From NCBI GenBank assembly GCA_902812405.1, contig CADDZI010000028.1:1-32234 (forward strand): a stretch of 32,234 bases of DNA, written 5' to 3'. Source of the stretch: a bacterium (GTDB lineage: Bacteria > Vulcanimicrobiota > Vulcanimicrobiia > Eremiobacterales > Eremiobacteraceae). The notes beneath the pieces are model-generated. The model ran no database searches. It had not been told where the DNA came from and saw only the letters and a program-made list of their open reading frames with translations. This document shows positions 18,434 to 26,869 of this stretch, in pieces (position 1 is the stretch's first letter; every line of letters starts with the position of its first letter). The translations under genes and the position numbers were made by a program.

Positions 18434-19646
18434 CCGAGACCGCCTGTACGCCACTTGCCACAGCCGCCGCCTGTGGCACGAACTCATCCGGCATCGGTCC
18501 GTGGCGTAAAAACGCCCACAGCGCCTCGACGATGCGGCGTGCGGCCTCACCGTCGCCGTACGGGTTGACCGCTTTGGCCATGGCCCGGTACTCGCGCTCG
18601 TCGTCTAGCAGACGCGTGAGGTGCTCGACGATACTCTCTTCCTCCACCCCAACCAGGCGCAGCGTGCCGGCCTCCACACCTTCCGGCCTCTCCGTGACGC
18701 GGCGCAGGACGATGACAGGAACGCCGAGCGTCGGGGCCTCTTCCTGCAGGCCGCCGGAGTCGGTCGCGACGAGCGTGGCGCGGGCGATCGTCGCCACGAG
18801 GCGGCGGTATCCAAGCGGGGCCACGAGGTGGACGCGCGGCAACCCATCCAGGTGGCGGCGCACCACCTCGACGACCGGCGGATTGGGATGCACGGGCCAC
18901 ACGAGCGACACGTCGGCATGCGAGCCCAACACCCGCACGAACGCGCGGCAGATGGCCTCCAGCGGCGCTCCCAAATTTTCGCGGCGATGCGCTTCGGCGA
19001 AGATCATCCGCGGCGTCGCAACCTCCAGTGCATCCTCCGGCCGCACCTCGCGGTGGATGCGCGCGAAGGCATCGATGACGGTGTTGCCCGTCACGACGAT
19101 CGACGCCGGATCTTTGCCTTCGCGCAATAGGTTGTCGCGCGCCCGGGGTGTCGGCGCAAAGTGGTAGGTGGCCAGCACGCCCGTCAGCCGGCGGTTCATC
19201 TCCTCGGGAAACGGTTCGTAGATCGTCGGCGTGCGCAACCCCGCCTCGACGTGGCCGACGGGAATCTTCTGGTAGTAGGCCGCCAGGGCCGCGGCGGTCG
19301 AGGTCGTCGTGTCGCCGTGGACGAGCACGACGTCCGGGCGAACGTCCTGGAGCACCGGTGCCATGCGTTCGACGACGCGGGCCGTGACGTCGGTGAGGGT
19401 CTGACCTTCGGTCATGACCGCCAGATCGTACTCGGCGCGGATGTCGAACAAGTCCAAGACTTCATCCAGCATTTCGCGGTGCTGCGCCGTCGCGATCGTA
19501 ATGCACCGGAAGCGCCGGTCGGCCTGCAGCGCAGCGATGACGGGCGCCATCTTGACGGCGTCCGGCCGCGTGCCGAACACGACGCCCACCGAGAGCGGGC
19601 ACATCACGGCGTGCGTCGCGCTCGGTATGGCCGGCCGGTCCGGCAA
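18414..19646 (-). CDS. wecB: UDP-N-acetylglucosamine 2-epimerase (non-hydrolysing)
   Basis: Interconverts UDP-GlcNAc and UDP-ManNAc for surface polysaccharide or teichoic-acid-type linkage units. FGTRPDAVKMAPVIAAL near the N-terminus, HVEAGLRT, PEEMNRRLTGVLA, VTGNTVIDA, HRRENLG and TDSGGLQEEAPTLGVPVIVLRRVTERPE are family signatures. The protein has 410 aa from the TTG at 19646, or 396 from the ATG at 19604; neither start has a clear ribosome site and the family aligns from about residue 16. It follows wecA by 7 nt (or 49) and overlaps atpZ. Confidence 0.94.
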   Translation of the reverse strand: MPDRPAIPSATHAVMCPLSVGVVFGTRPDAVKMAPVIAALQADRRFRCITIATAQHREMLDEVLDLFDIRAEYDLAVMTEGQTLTDVTARVVERMAPVLQDVRPDVVLVHGDTTTSTAAALAAYYQKIPVGHVEAGLRTPTIYEPFPEEMNRRLTGVLATYHFAPTPRARDNLLREGKDPASIVVTGNTVIDAFARIHREVRPEDALEVATPRMIFAEAHRRENLGAPLEAICRAFVRVLGSHADVSLVWPVHPNPPVVEVVRRHLDGLPRVHLVAPLGYRRLVATIARATLVATDSGGLQEEAPTLGVPVIVLRRVTERPEGVEAGTLRLVGVEEESIVEHLTRLLDDEREYRAMAKAVNPYGDGEAARRIVEALWAFLRHGPMPDEFVPQAAAVASGVQAVSDGQGSV

Positions 19647-19653
19647 CGCGCCA

Positions 19654-20679
19654 TCAGAAGACGTGGGGGCCGCCGGGCCGCGAGAGCGCGATCGCCAGGG
19701 CTCCCAGCAAAAAGCAGACGAGGTAGATCAGATTGACGACTTGACGCTGCGAGAGGCCGATGTCGAGCAGCCGGTGGTGCACGTGGCTGCGGTCGGCGTC
19801 AAACAGCGGGGCCCGCGTTGTAATGCGCCGCACAATGACCCGCGCGGTGTCCAAAATCGGCAGCGCCAGGACAATGAGCGGCACAAGCAGCGAGATGCCG
19901 ACCGCCACCTTCTCGGTTCCCATCACCGCCGCGCTGGCCAGCACGAATCCGATGAAGAGCGAACCGCCGTCACCCATGAAAATCCGCGCTGGATTGTAAT
20001 TGTACGGCAAGAAGCCGGCCGCCGCGCCGCCCAGCGCGCACATCGTGATGGCCACCAGGTACTGGTGGTGCCACCACGAGACGACGACCATCGTCAGCGT
20101 TGCAATAAGCGTGACGCCGGTGACGAGACCGTCTAGGCCGTCCATGAAGTTGATCGCGTTGACCATGCCGAGGTACCAAAACAGCGAAAACGGCACGGCC
20201 CACCATCCCAGGCTCACGTAGCCGACGTGGGGCAGCGTGAAGCCTTGGATCTCGAACCGGTAGAGGACGATCGTGATGAGGGCGACGACGAACTGCGCCG
20301 CAAACTTGGTCTGCGCGCGCATGCCCATGATGTCGTCCCACAACCCGACGCCGAGCATGAGCGTGCCGCCGAAGAGCAGACCAATGATCTGCGCCAGGTC
20401 GCGCGTGCCCAGGTAGTGGTGGATGACGTAGTTGTTCGTGAGCGCGACGTTGAGCATGGCAAACAGCGACAGCAAGAACCCGATGAAGATCGCGATGCCG
20501 CCCAAACGCGGTGTCGGCCGGGTGTGGACGCGGCGCTCGCCGTCGGGTTCGTCGAAGACGCCGACCGCAAACGACATACGGCGCACGAGCGGTGTCACGA
20601 CGGCGCAGGTCAGTGCGGCGAGAGCAAACGTCATGCCGCACAGCCAGTAGATGTTGAGGTTCAGGAAATGACCGCTCAC
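19654..20679 (-). CDS. wecA: Undecaprenyl-phosphate GlcNAc-1-phosphate transferase (WecA/TagO family)
   Basis: Integral membrane enzyme, 341 aa with about ten hydrophobic segments, that transfers a sugar-1-phosphate from a UDP-sugar to undecaprenyl phosphate to start glycan assembly. Motifs: GLWDDIMGMRAQTK (DDxxG), NAINFMDGLDGL, FMGDGGSLFIGF and the cytosolic HVHHRLLDIGLSQRQ (HxHH) loop that distinguishes WecA/TagO from MraY. The start is GTG, forming a 4-nt overlap with the comEB stop. Pairing with wecB suggests one surface-glycan pathway. Confidence 0.93.
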   Translation of the reverse strand: MSGHFLNLNIYWLCGMTFALAALTCAVVTPLVRRMSFAVGVFDEPDGERRVHTRPTPRLGGIAIFIGFLLSLFAMLNVALTNNYVIHHYLGTRDLAQIIGLLFGGTLMLGVGLWDDIMGMRAQTKFAAQFVVALITIVLYRFEIQGFTLPHVGYVSLGWWAVPFSLFWYLGMVNAINFMDGLDGLVTGVTLIATLTMVVVSWWHHQYLVAITMCALGGAAAGFLPYNYNPARIFMGDGGSLFIGFVLASAAVMGTEKVAVGISLLVPLIVLALPILDTARVIVRRITTRAPLFDADRSHVHHRLLDIGLSQRQVVNLIYLVCFLLGALAIALSRPGGPHVF

Positions 20680-21179
20680 GTCGTCGGGGGCGGTGCCGGC
20701 ATCTGTTCCAGTGCGATGCCGGCTTCGGCAAGCATGTCAAAGGCCGGCTGGTCCGGGTAGACCTCCATGTACACGATGCGGCGGACGCCGGCGTTGATGA
20801 GCAACTTGGCGCAGTTGACGCACGGATTGTTGGTGCAGTACAGTGTCGCGCCTTCAATCGAGATGCCGTGACGGGCGGCTTGCACGACGGCGTTTTGCTC
20901 GGCGTGGGCGGAGCGGGCGCAGTGCCCGTTGAGCAAGTCGCCGCCGCCCGTGTGGTCGCAGTGACGCAGGCCGGCCGGCGCACCGTTGTAGCCGGTTGCC
21001 AAAATGAGGCGGTTCTTAACGAGCACGGCGCCGACGGCTTTGCGCGAGCAGGTTGAGCGGGAGGCAACGGCGCGCGTTACCTGGCAGAAGTACTCGTCCC
21101 ACGATGGACGGCGTGCGACGGCGCCGCTGCCATTCGCCGCTGCAGCTTTCGAGGTATCGGTGACGGTCTCGTCCGTCAT
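20676..21179 (-). CDS. comEB: dCMP deaminase family protein (ComEB-like)
   Basis: 167-aa zinc-dependent cytidine/deoxycytidylate deaminase. The HAEQNA motif (92-97; His92 ligand, Glu94 catalytic) and PCVNC (119-123; Cys120 and Cys123 ligands) form the zinc site; the N-terminal SWDEYFCQVTRAVASRSTC block and GYNGAPAGLRHC are typical of dCMP deaminases. It would feed dUMP to thymidylate synthesis. ATG at 21179 overlaps the upp stop (ATGA). Confidence 0.92.
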   Translation of the reverse strand: MTDETVTDTSKAAAANGSGAVARRPSWDEYFCQVTRAVASRSTCSRKAVGAVLVKNRLILATGYNGAPAGLRHCDHTGGGDLLNGHCARSAHAEQNAVVQAARHGISIEGATLYCTNNPCVNCAKLLINAGVRRIVYMEVYPDQPAFDMLAEAGIALEQMPAPPPTT

Positions 21180-21910
21180 GCCGGCTGCCCCCTGCGGCGT
21201 ACGGCGCGAACTGCCGTGTCGGGTACGCGGCCGGCACCAGCTCCAAAGAGGCGATCGCCTGCATCACCCAATCCGGGGATGATGTAGCCGTGGTCGTTGA
21301 GGTGCTTATCGACCGCGCACACAAACGCACGCAGGCGCGGATACTCTGCAAACAACGTGCGCAAGCCCTCCGGCGCCGCGATGAGCGAGATGTAGCGCAA
21401 ATCGTGTAATGCCGCGCCCCGTTCGAGAAGCAAGCCGATCGTGGCGATAGCCGAGGCGCCGGTGGCCAGCATGGGATCCAAAATGAATGCCCGCCAGCCG
21501 GCAAGCTTGTCCGGCAGGTTGACGTAGTAAGGGACGGCCTCCAAGGTGTCCGGGTCGCGGTAGATGCCGACGTGCGCGACGGTTGCCTGCGGCATGAGCG
21601 CATGAAAGCCCGGCACGAGGCCCAAACCGGCCCGCAGGATGGGTACGAGGAGCGGCACGCGTGCGATGCTGCGTGCGTTGGCCCACGCCAGCGGCGTCGC
21701 CACTTTGGTTTCCGTCACCTCGAGGTCTGCGGTGGCGGGCCATGCCAGCAGCATCGCGAGCTCGCAGCACAGCTCGCGGAACTCCTTATTGGGCGTCGCC
21801 GCATCGCGCAGGCGGCCGAGCTTATCGGCCACGAGCGGATGATCGACGATCGTCAGATTGCCAAAATCGGGATGCGTCCGCAACCCGCACGCCGCGACGT
21901 GGTTGTCCAT
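21176..21910 (-). CDS. upp: Uracil phosphoribosyltransferase
   Basis: Pyrimidine salvage: uracil plus PRPP gives UMP. 244 aa from the ATG at 21910, which has GGAG six bases upstream. PRPP loop ILDPMLATGASA (143-154) and uracil-binding GYIIPGLGDAGDRLFG (209-224) are intact. The usual C-terminal GTK is replaced by an extra 22 residues. The frame stays open upstream into a 21-bp repeat array, where a GTG at 21949 is in frame; a GTG at 22113 overlapping the glyA stop would be in frame but for one missing base. Between glyA and comEB. Confidence 0.93.
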   Translation of the reverse strand: MDNHVAACGLRTHPDFGNLTIVDHPLVADKLGRLRDAATPNKEFRELCCELAMLLAWPATADLEVTETKVATPLAWANARSIARVPLLVPILRAGLGLVPGFHALMPQATVAHVGIYRDPDTLEAVPYYVNLPDKLAGWRAFILDPMLATGASAIATIGLLLERGAALHDLRYISLIAAPEGLRTLFAEYPRLRAFVCAVDKHLNDHGYIIPGLGDAGDRLFGAGAGRVPDTAVRAVRRRGQPA

Positions 21911-21932
21911 TGCCGGCTCCGTGGTTGTATTC

Positions 21933-22117
21933 TCGTCGGTGGCCGTCACAGCGTCGTCCGTTTCTGTCTCAGGGTCGTCCGTTTCTGTGGCCGCATCGTC
22001 GGTGTTTGTCTGAGCATCATCCGTGCCCGTCTCGGCATCGTCAATGCCACCTCGGCATCGCCGGTGCCTATCTCAGCCCTGGCACCTATTTCAGCATCGT
22101 CCGTGCCCGTCACGGCA
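21933..22117. repeat. 21-bp tandem repeat array between glyA and upp
   Basis: About nine degenerate units: seven are exactly 21 bp (21933, 21954, 21975, 21996, 22017, 22058, 22097), one is 20 bp (22038-22057) and one 18 bp (22079-22096). In the upp frame the units from 22037 downward encode an acidic heptad such as DDAETGT, DDAQTNT, DDAATET, DDPETET, DDAVTAT. The last unit contains the glyA stop codon. Confidence 0.9.
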
Positions 22118-23363
22118 CGCCGAAGCGAGATGTCAATTCGTACACCCGCGCGCGCAGCGCCTCCCGCTGCGTCCCGGACGCCACGTCATCCATCGCCGCA
22201 CTCATGATCGCCGCGATTTCCTCCATCTCCGGCTCGCGCAGGCCGCGGGTCGTCACAGCCGGGGTGCCCACGCGAATGCCGCTCGCAACGGCGGGCGGTT
22301 GCGGGTCAAACGGAATCGTGTTCTTGTTGACGGTAATGCCGATGCTGTCGAGGTACGCCTCGACGGCTTTGCCGGTGAGGCCCCGCACCGACACGTCGAC
22401 CAGCATGAGGTGGTTGTCGGTCCCGCCGGTGACGATTCGCAAGCCTCTTTGCTCGAGTGTGCGCGCCAGAGCGCGCGCGTTGGCGACGACTTGGGCCGCG
22501 TACTCTCGAAACGCGGGTTGCAGCGCCTCTCCGAATGCGACTGCCTTGGCGGCGATGATGTGCATGAGAGGACCGCCCTGGATGCCCGGGAAGAGCATCT
22601 TGGCGATGCCCTTGCCGCGCTCGGCGTCGCACATGATGGCGCCGCCCCGCGGGCCGCGCAGTGTCTTGTGGGTGGTCGTCGTAATGTAGTCGGCGTGACC
22701 GACCGGGCTGGGATGCAGGCCCGCGGCGATAAGCCCTGCGACGTGCGCGATGTCGGCGAGCAGCAGAGCACCGACCTCGTGCGCGATGTCAGCAAACGCC
22801 TGCCAGTCGGGGATGCGCGAGTACGCACTCCAGCCGGTAACGATCATCTTCGGCTTGTGCGCTTTGGCAATCGCGCGAATCTCATCGTAGTCGAACTGCT
22901 CGCTGCGGCGGCTGACGCCGTACGTGACGACGTTGTAGAGCTGGCCCGAGAACGACACCTTGCTCCCGTGGGTGAGGTGACCGCCGTGATCGAGCGCAGT
23001 GCCCATGATCGTGTCGCCCGGGCGCAGCGCCGCGAAGTACACCGTCATGTTGGCCTGTGCGCCTGAATGCGGTTGAACGTTGGCGTACTCAACGCCGAAC
23101 AGCGCCTTCAGGCGCGCGACCGCAAGGGTCTCGACGATATCCACGTACTCGCAACCGCCGTAGTAGCGCCGGCCGGGATAGCCTTCGGCGTACTTGTTGG
23201 TCATGACGCTGGCGGCCGCTTCCCGCACCGCCGGACTGACGTAATTCTCGGACGCGATCAGCTCGAGGTTGCGCTGCTGGCGTTCTTCCTCCAGGGCAAT
23301 GGCGCGGGCTACTTCAGGGTCGGTGCTAGCCAGCGACAGACTTTCCAGCAGGCGCGCGTTCAC
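22110..23363 (-). CDS. glyA: Serine hydroxymethyltransferase
   Basis: PLP enzyme converting serine and tetrahydrofolate to glycine and 5,10-methylene-THF; 417 aa, normal length. [37 protein letters not shown] (34-70), DHGGHLTHG (125-133), DIAHVAGLI (204-212) and the PLP lysine Lys233 in [14 protein letters not shown] are present. The GTG start at 23363 makes a GTGA overlap with the rpiB stop; the longer open frame upstream runs through rpiB and is spurious. The stop lies in the 21-bp repeat array. Confidence 0.97.
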   Translation of the reverse strand: MNARLLESLSLASTDPEVARAIALEEERQQRNLELIASENYVSPAVREAAASVMTNKYAEGYPGRRYYGGCEYVDIVETLAVARLKALFGVEYANVQPHSGAQANMTVYFAALRPGDTIMGTALDHGGHLTHGSKVSFSGQLYNVVTYGVSRRSEQFDYDEIRAIAKAHKPKMIVTGWSAYSRIPDWQAFADIAHEVGALLLADIAHVAGLIAAGLHPSPVGHADYITTTTHKTLRGPRGGAIMCDAERGKGIAKMLFPGIQGGPLMHIIAAKAVAFGEALQPAFREYAAQVVANARALARTLEQRGLRIVTGGTDNHLMLVDVSVRGLTGKAVEAYLDSIGITVNKNTIPFDPQPPAVASGIRVGTPAVTTRGLREPEMEEIAAIMSAAMDDVASGTQREALRARVYELTSRFGVP

Positions 23364-23860
23364 GAGCCGTTCTCCCGGGCCACAACGCCGGCGTCGAGCG
23401 CATCGATGGCCGGGTAGTCGTCGATCTCGCGCACGCGGCGCTGGTGGCGCCCACCTTCGGCCTCCGTCGTCAGCCAGACGTCGAGGCACTCGCGGACCAT
23501 CTCCCAGCCCGTCAGACGTTCGCCAAAGCAGATGACATTGCAGTCGTTGTGCTGACGCGACAACTTGGCCGAGTAGGGCTCGGCGATCGACGCGGCGCGC
23601 ACGCCCTTGACTTTGTTGGCGGCCATCGCGACGCCGATGCTCGATCCGCAAACCAGCACGCCTCGATCGCACTCACCGCGGGCCACGGCTTCTCCGACGC
23701 GAAAGCCAATGAGCGGGTAGTCGACCGGGTCGGTCGAGTAGGTGCCGAAGTCGACGACCTCGTGCCCCAGCCCGCGCAGGTGCTCGGCGATCATACCCTT
23801 GTAGCCGAAGCCTGCATGATCGGCGCCGACGGCGATCCGGAAGGTTTTGGGGGAAGCCAC
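23360..23860 (-). CDS. rpiB: Ribose-5-phosphate isomerase B
   Basis: Interconverts ribulose-5-P and ribose-5-P. 166 aa; N-terminal [10 protein letters not shown] (12-21) with Asp14/His15, and [21 protein letters not shown] with the catalytic-position Cys71; [11 protein letters not shown] follows. The GTG start at 23860 has GGGAGGAG about 11 bases upstream, the best ribosome site in this operon, marking rpiB as the likely first gene of the glyA-upp-comEB-wecA-wecB-atpZ run. Confidence 0.94.
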   Translation of the reverse strand: MASPKTFRIAVGADHAGFGYKGMIAEHLRGLGHEVVDFGTYSTDPVDYPLIGFRVGEAVARGECDRGVLVCGSSIGVAMAANKVKGVRAASIAEPYSAKLSRQHNDCNVICFGERLTGWEMVRECLDVWLTTEAEGGRHQRRVREIDDYPAIDALDAGVVARENGS

Positions 23861-23942
23861 AGAGCGTCGTTCTCCTCCCGTCCGGGGGCCGCCTTTTGGC
23901 GCCCGACGGCGCTTGCAATAAGGCGTCGCACCGCGGGGAACC

Positions 23943-24124
23943 GTAGCGGTCGCCCTTGGGCGACTGACGGAACGTGGCCTCTTGAACCGTAGCGGTCGCC
24001 GTTGGGCGACCGACGGAACGTAGCCTCTTGCAACGTGGGTCCAACGCGTTACGCCGTCTTCGGTCGCGCAAGCGCGACCGCTACACCAAAAGGCGCACTC
24101 CCCGCTCGCGCAAGCGCGGACCGA
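23943..24124. repeat. REP cluster upstream of rpiB
   Basis: Plus-oriented REPs at 23943-23966 (stem CGGTCGCCC/GGGCGACTG) and 23989-24012 (CGGTCGCCG/GGGCGACCG) share the following GGAACGT(G/A)GCCTCTTG spacer (period 46). A minus-oriented perfect REP lies at 24061-24084 and a decayed one at 24104-24124. The first copy shows a base-pair flip relative to the common form. The gap 23861-24145 holds nothing else recognisable. Confidence 0.85.
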
Positions 24125-24145
24125 GGAGAGGCTCTAAAAAAAGAA

Positions 24146-24631
24146 TTACTTCTTGGGACGATTACCAGCCTGGTGCATACGATCCAGCTGAGCGAAGATC
24201 GCATCCATCCCGGACGCCAGACGCTCCCGCAAGGCACGCACCTCCTCCACGCTGCCGCCGACCGGGTCTTCAACATCCCCGCCGCCGGCAACGTCGCCCC
24301 ACGCGACGACCTTCTCGCGCGAGCGGGGGAACGTCGTCTGCACGAGATCGCGCTGAGCCCCCGTCATGGTGACGACCAGCGTAGCTGCGGCAACCAGCCC
24401 CTCGTTGATACGCCGCGAACGATGTTCGTCCAGCGTGATACCAACCTCACGCAGCACCGCTTCGGCCACCGGCGCAGCCGGGAAACCGGGCAGCGCCTGC
24501 GTTCCGGCGCTCATGATCCGAACGCGATGTCCACGGCGCGCGGCTTCCGCCACGGCAAGTGCTTCGGCCATCGCGCTGCGGCACACGTTGTGCGAGCACA
24601 CAAAGAGAATCACAGGGCGGCCGCCATTCAC
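24146..24631 (-). CDS. Low-molecular-weight protein tyrosine/arginine phosphatase (YwlE-like)
   Basis: 161 aa from the GTG at 24631, chosen because AAGGA lies eight bases upstream and the family begins just before the P-loop. P-loop VCSHNVCRSA has the CX5R signature (Cys12, Arg18); the general acid Asp122 is in VEDPVGGS, where the usual DPF/DPW reads DPV. Its location next to rpiB-glyA-upp matches B. subtilis ywlE, an arginine phosphatase; substrate here is inference. It is separated from rpiB by a REP cluster. Confidence 0.88.
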   Translation of the reverse strand: MNGGRPVILFVCSHNVCRSAMAEALAVAEAARRGHRVRIMSAGTQALPGFPAAPVAEAVLREVGITLDEHRSRRINEGLVAAATLVVTMTGAQRDLVQTTFPRSREKVVAWGDVAGGGDVEDPVGGSVEEVRALRERLASGMDAIFAQLDRMHQAGNRPKK

Positions 24632-24731
24632 GGCTCGCGTCCTTCCGCGGCGCGCCGGGCGCGACCTGGCCGGCGTGCACAACCTCGCCGGTAACCCCGC
24701 CGGGCGACGCCACCTTCATGAACAACAGCCG

Positions 24732-25688
24732 CTATGGCACAGGGGAGGTATCGTGCAGCAAGCGCTCGACATCGTGGACGCCCGGCAGAGAGGGAATCGC
24801 GCCCTCGCGCTGACAGGCAAACGCTCCCGCGGCACACGCAAAACGCACGGCATCCTCGAGGAGCGTCTCCCATGGGTCGCGCTCTGCGCGCTGCAGACGC
24901 CATAGCAACGCCGCCATCGTGGCGTCACCCGCTCCCGTCGTGTCGACGACCCGCACCCGGGGGGCTGCGACACTGCCATGCCCGCCGCGGGCCGTGACGA
25001 ACTCCGCACCCTGTCCGCCGCGGGTCAGCACGACGGCGCGCGTGATGTCCGTGAGGAGCGTACGGGACGCCTGCTGCGCGTCCAGCCCGAGTAGACGCGC
25101 ATCATCGTCCGACAGTTTTACGAGGTTGGCCGCGGCGCACCCGGCAAGAGTCCAGTGCCGCATGTCTTCGGGAGACTCCCAAAGAGCGGGCCGGACATTG
25201 GGATCAAATGTAACGAGCGCGCCGGCTGAGTGCGCAGCCTTCGCCCCTTCCAGGCATGCCGTGCGTGCCGGATCTCGCGATAGGAGGACGCCGCCGAAGT
25301 GGAAGATGCGCGCGCGGCGGATGGTGTCCCAGGGCAGGTCGTCGACGGAGAGCAGGCTGTCGGCGCCCGGTGAACGGACGAACATGAAGTCGGGGCGGCC
25401 CTCTTCGTCGCGCGCGACGAACGCCAGTGTTGTCGCCGCATCGACGAGGCGCACGCCGTCTAGGTTGACGCCCTCGTGAGCCAAAGTACGCATGAGGTAG
25501 CGCCCGAACGGATCGCGACCGAGTGTCCCGACGAAACATACCTGCCCTCCCAGGCGTGCAAACCCCGCAGCGACATTAGCCACCGCACCGCCCGCAGCAC
25601 GCCGGAAGAGCTCGCTTGCCCCAATGTCGCCGACACGGGATTGAGCGACGAAATCGATGAGAGCCTCACCGGCGCAAACAAGCATCAT
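24732..25688 (-). CDS. PfkB-family carbohydrate kinase (fructokinase-like)
   Basis: 318-aa ribokinase-fold kinase. N-terminal CAGEALIDF, GGAVANVAAGFARLGG (33-48), VTFDPNVRPALW (159-170) and the anion-hole/catalytic signature DTTGAGDA (249-256, Asp255 as base) are all present. The pattern is closest to fructokinases (ScrK-type), but ribokinase-fold substrates cannot be fixed from motifs. It starts at ATG 25688 (or 25685) and is divergent from the TIM-barrel gene, 110 bp away, which may act on related sugars. Confidence 0.87.
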   Translation of the reverse strand: MMLVCAGEALIDFVAQSRVGDIGASELFRRAAGGAVANVAAGFARLGGQVCFVGTLGRDPFGRYLMRTLAHEGVNLDGVRLVDAATTLAFVARDEEGRPDFMFVRSPGADSLLSVDDLPWDTIRRARIFHFGGVLLSRDPARTACLEGAKAAHSAGALVTFDPNVRPALWESPEDMRHWTLAGCAAANLVKLSDDDARLLGLDAQQASRTLLTDITRAVVLTRGGQGAEFVTARGGHGSVAAPRVRVVDTTGAGDATMAALLWRLQRAERDPWETLLEDAVRFACAAGAFACQREGAIPSLPGVHDVERLLHDTSPVP

Positions 25689-25798
25689 CCACCTACCCGC
25701 TTGGCGCCACGGGAAAGCCGTCTCCCATCCCCGAAGCGCGGGCGGGCCGCCATGCTGGTATCTGGTTTCGCGCTCTCCCCGCCCACGTTGCCTCGCCG

Positions 25799-26611
25799 AT
25801 GAAAGTCTGTTGCAACTCGCACTCCTTCACCCGGGCGCTGGCCGCTGGCGATCTCACGCAGCTGGAGTGGATCGACCTATGCGCCAACGAGCTCGGGCTG
25901 GATGTAGAACCGGCGTTGTCTCATTTTCCCCGTACGGACGTCGATTACGTCGCGCAGATCAAAAAACTCTGCATCGACCGTGGTCTCACTGTTGCCGGCT
26001 TGCACCACGACCGAGCGATTGAGGCTCCGGCGACCGACGAGCATGTCGCGGCCCTGAAAGCGAGCCTCGACGTCGCGGTCGGGTTGGGGACGCCGCTCGT
26101 GCGGTGCGCCATCGCCCCGCAGGCGGATGCTGGACCGCCCACCTGGCATGCTTTGGTGTCGGCATTGAAGGAGGTCTGCCGGTACGCCAAGGAGCGCAAC
26201 GTCGTGCTCGCGCTCGCGCCGCGCACGGGTACGCCCGTTGCATCACCCACGCAGGCCAAACGGATGCTCAAGGAGTGCGATTCCGCATGGTTGCGATTGG
26301 CGCTTGATCTTCGCGCATTCGAGCCGGACCAGATTGAGGCGTGGATGGAGTCGTTCGAAAACACCGTTATTATTGTCGCGTGCCTTGGGCGCCCCAGCGG
26401 CACAGGCGCGGATAGGCGGGCGGACGGGGACCAGGCGGCCGCGGTCGGCTGGTTGCATCGACACCGCTACTGTGGCTTTCTGAGCCTCGAGTATGCTCAC
26501 GAAGGTCAGGGAAGCGAGACGGAGGGCGTTTCAGAATGCGCGGTGCGGCTGCAGCGTCTTGTGGCCCAGGAAGTCCTTCGAGCGCCTGCCCACGATACGT
26601 CGGATCCCTAG
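25799..26611 (+). CDS. Xylose isomerase-like TIM-barrel protein (sugar phosphate isomerase/epimerase family)
   Basis: 270-aa AP_endonuc_2/xylose-isomerase-like TIM barrel. The N-terminal KVCCNSHSF strand, AGLHHD, GTPLVRCAI, LALDLRAFEP and GFLSLEYAHEG follow the usual strand order. Asp170 and Glu231 could be metal ligands, but the strand that normally carries a Glu (LxxENH) reads LALAPRTG at 137-144, so one ligand appears lost. There is no Shine-Dalgarno sequence before the ATG. The stop codon TAG is the beginning of a REP element. Function unknown; enzymatic activity uncertain. Confidence 0.75.
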   Translation: MKVCCNSHSFTRALAAGDLTQLEWIDLCANELGLDVEPALSHFPRTDVDYVAQIKKLCIDRGLTVAGLHHDRAIEAPATDEHVAALKASLDVAVGLGTPLVRCAIAPQADAGPPTWHALVSALKEVCRYAKERNVVLALAPRTGTPVASPTQAKRMLKECDSAWLRLALDLRAFEPDQIEAWMESFENTVIIVACLGRPSGTGADRRADGDQAAAVGWLHRHRYCGFLSLEYAHEGQGSETEGVSECAVRLQRLVAQEVLRAPAHDTSDP

Positions 26612-26654
26612 CGGTCGCGCACACCTTTGCGTGGAGGTCGCGCTCGCGCGACCG
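26609..26654 (+). repeat. Interrupted REP at the stop codon of the TIM-barrel gene
   Basis: TAG CGGTCGCGC supplies the stop codon and the first hairpin arm; about 23 bp are inserted before the second arm TCGCGCGACCG. The tetranucleotide is CTAG rather than GTAG. Confidence 0.65.
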
Positions 26655-26704
26655 AGAGAACGTAACGCCATGCGGATCTTCACACCCAAGAGGCAACGTT
26701 CCAT

Positions 26705-26806
26705 CGGCCGCGCAAGCGCGGCCGCTACAGAACGTCCGCTCATCGGCCGCGTAAGCGCGGCCGCTACAGAACGTCCGCTCATCGGCCGCGCAAGCGCGGC
26801 CGCTAC
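26705..26806 (-). repeat. Triple REP array with 39-bp period
   Basis: Three REPs at 26705-26728, 26744-26767 and 26783-26806, each CGGCCGCG(C/T)... then CTAC, separated by identical 13-bp spacers (AGAACGTCCGCTC). The middle copy has T for C at the end of the first arm. It lies between the TIM-barrel gene and the 6S RNA terminator. Confidence 0.9.
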
Positions 26807-26835
26807 ATCCAAAATCCTCTGCGGGAAAGTGCAAC

Positions 26836-26857
26836 GGCCCGGTCGTGTGACCGGGCC
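26836..26857 (-). terminator. Possible intrinsic terminator after 6S RNA
   Basis: Perfect 9-bp GC-rich hairpin GGCCCGGTC/GACCGGGCC with a GTGT loop. On the minus strand it is followed by GTTGCACTTT, only partly T-rich, so termination is plausible but not certain. It lies about 15-30 nt beyond the 3' end of the 6S homology. Confidence 0.45.
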
Positions 26858-26869
26858 GGCTGCGTTCCC

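Noticed and set aside
26703-26806. CRISPR array (regular repeat with constant spacing)
   Set aside because: Spacers are identical rather than unique, the repeat occurs across the window in both orientations, and there are no cas genes. These are REPs.
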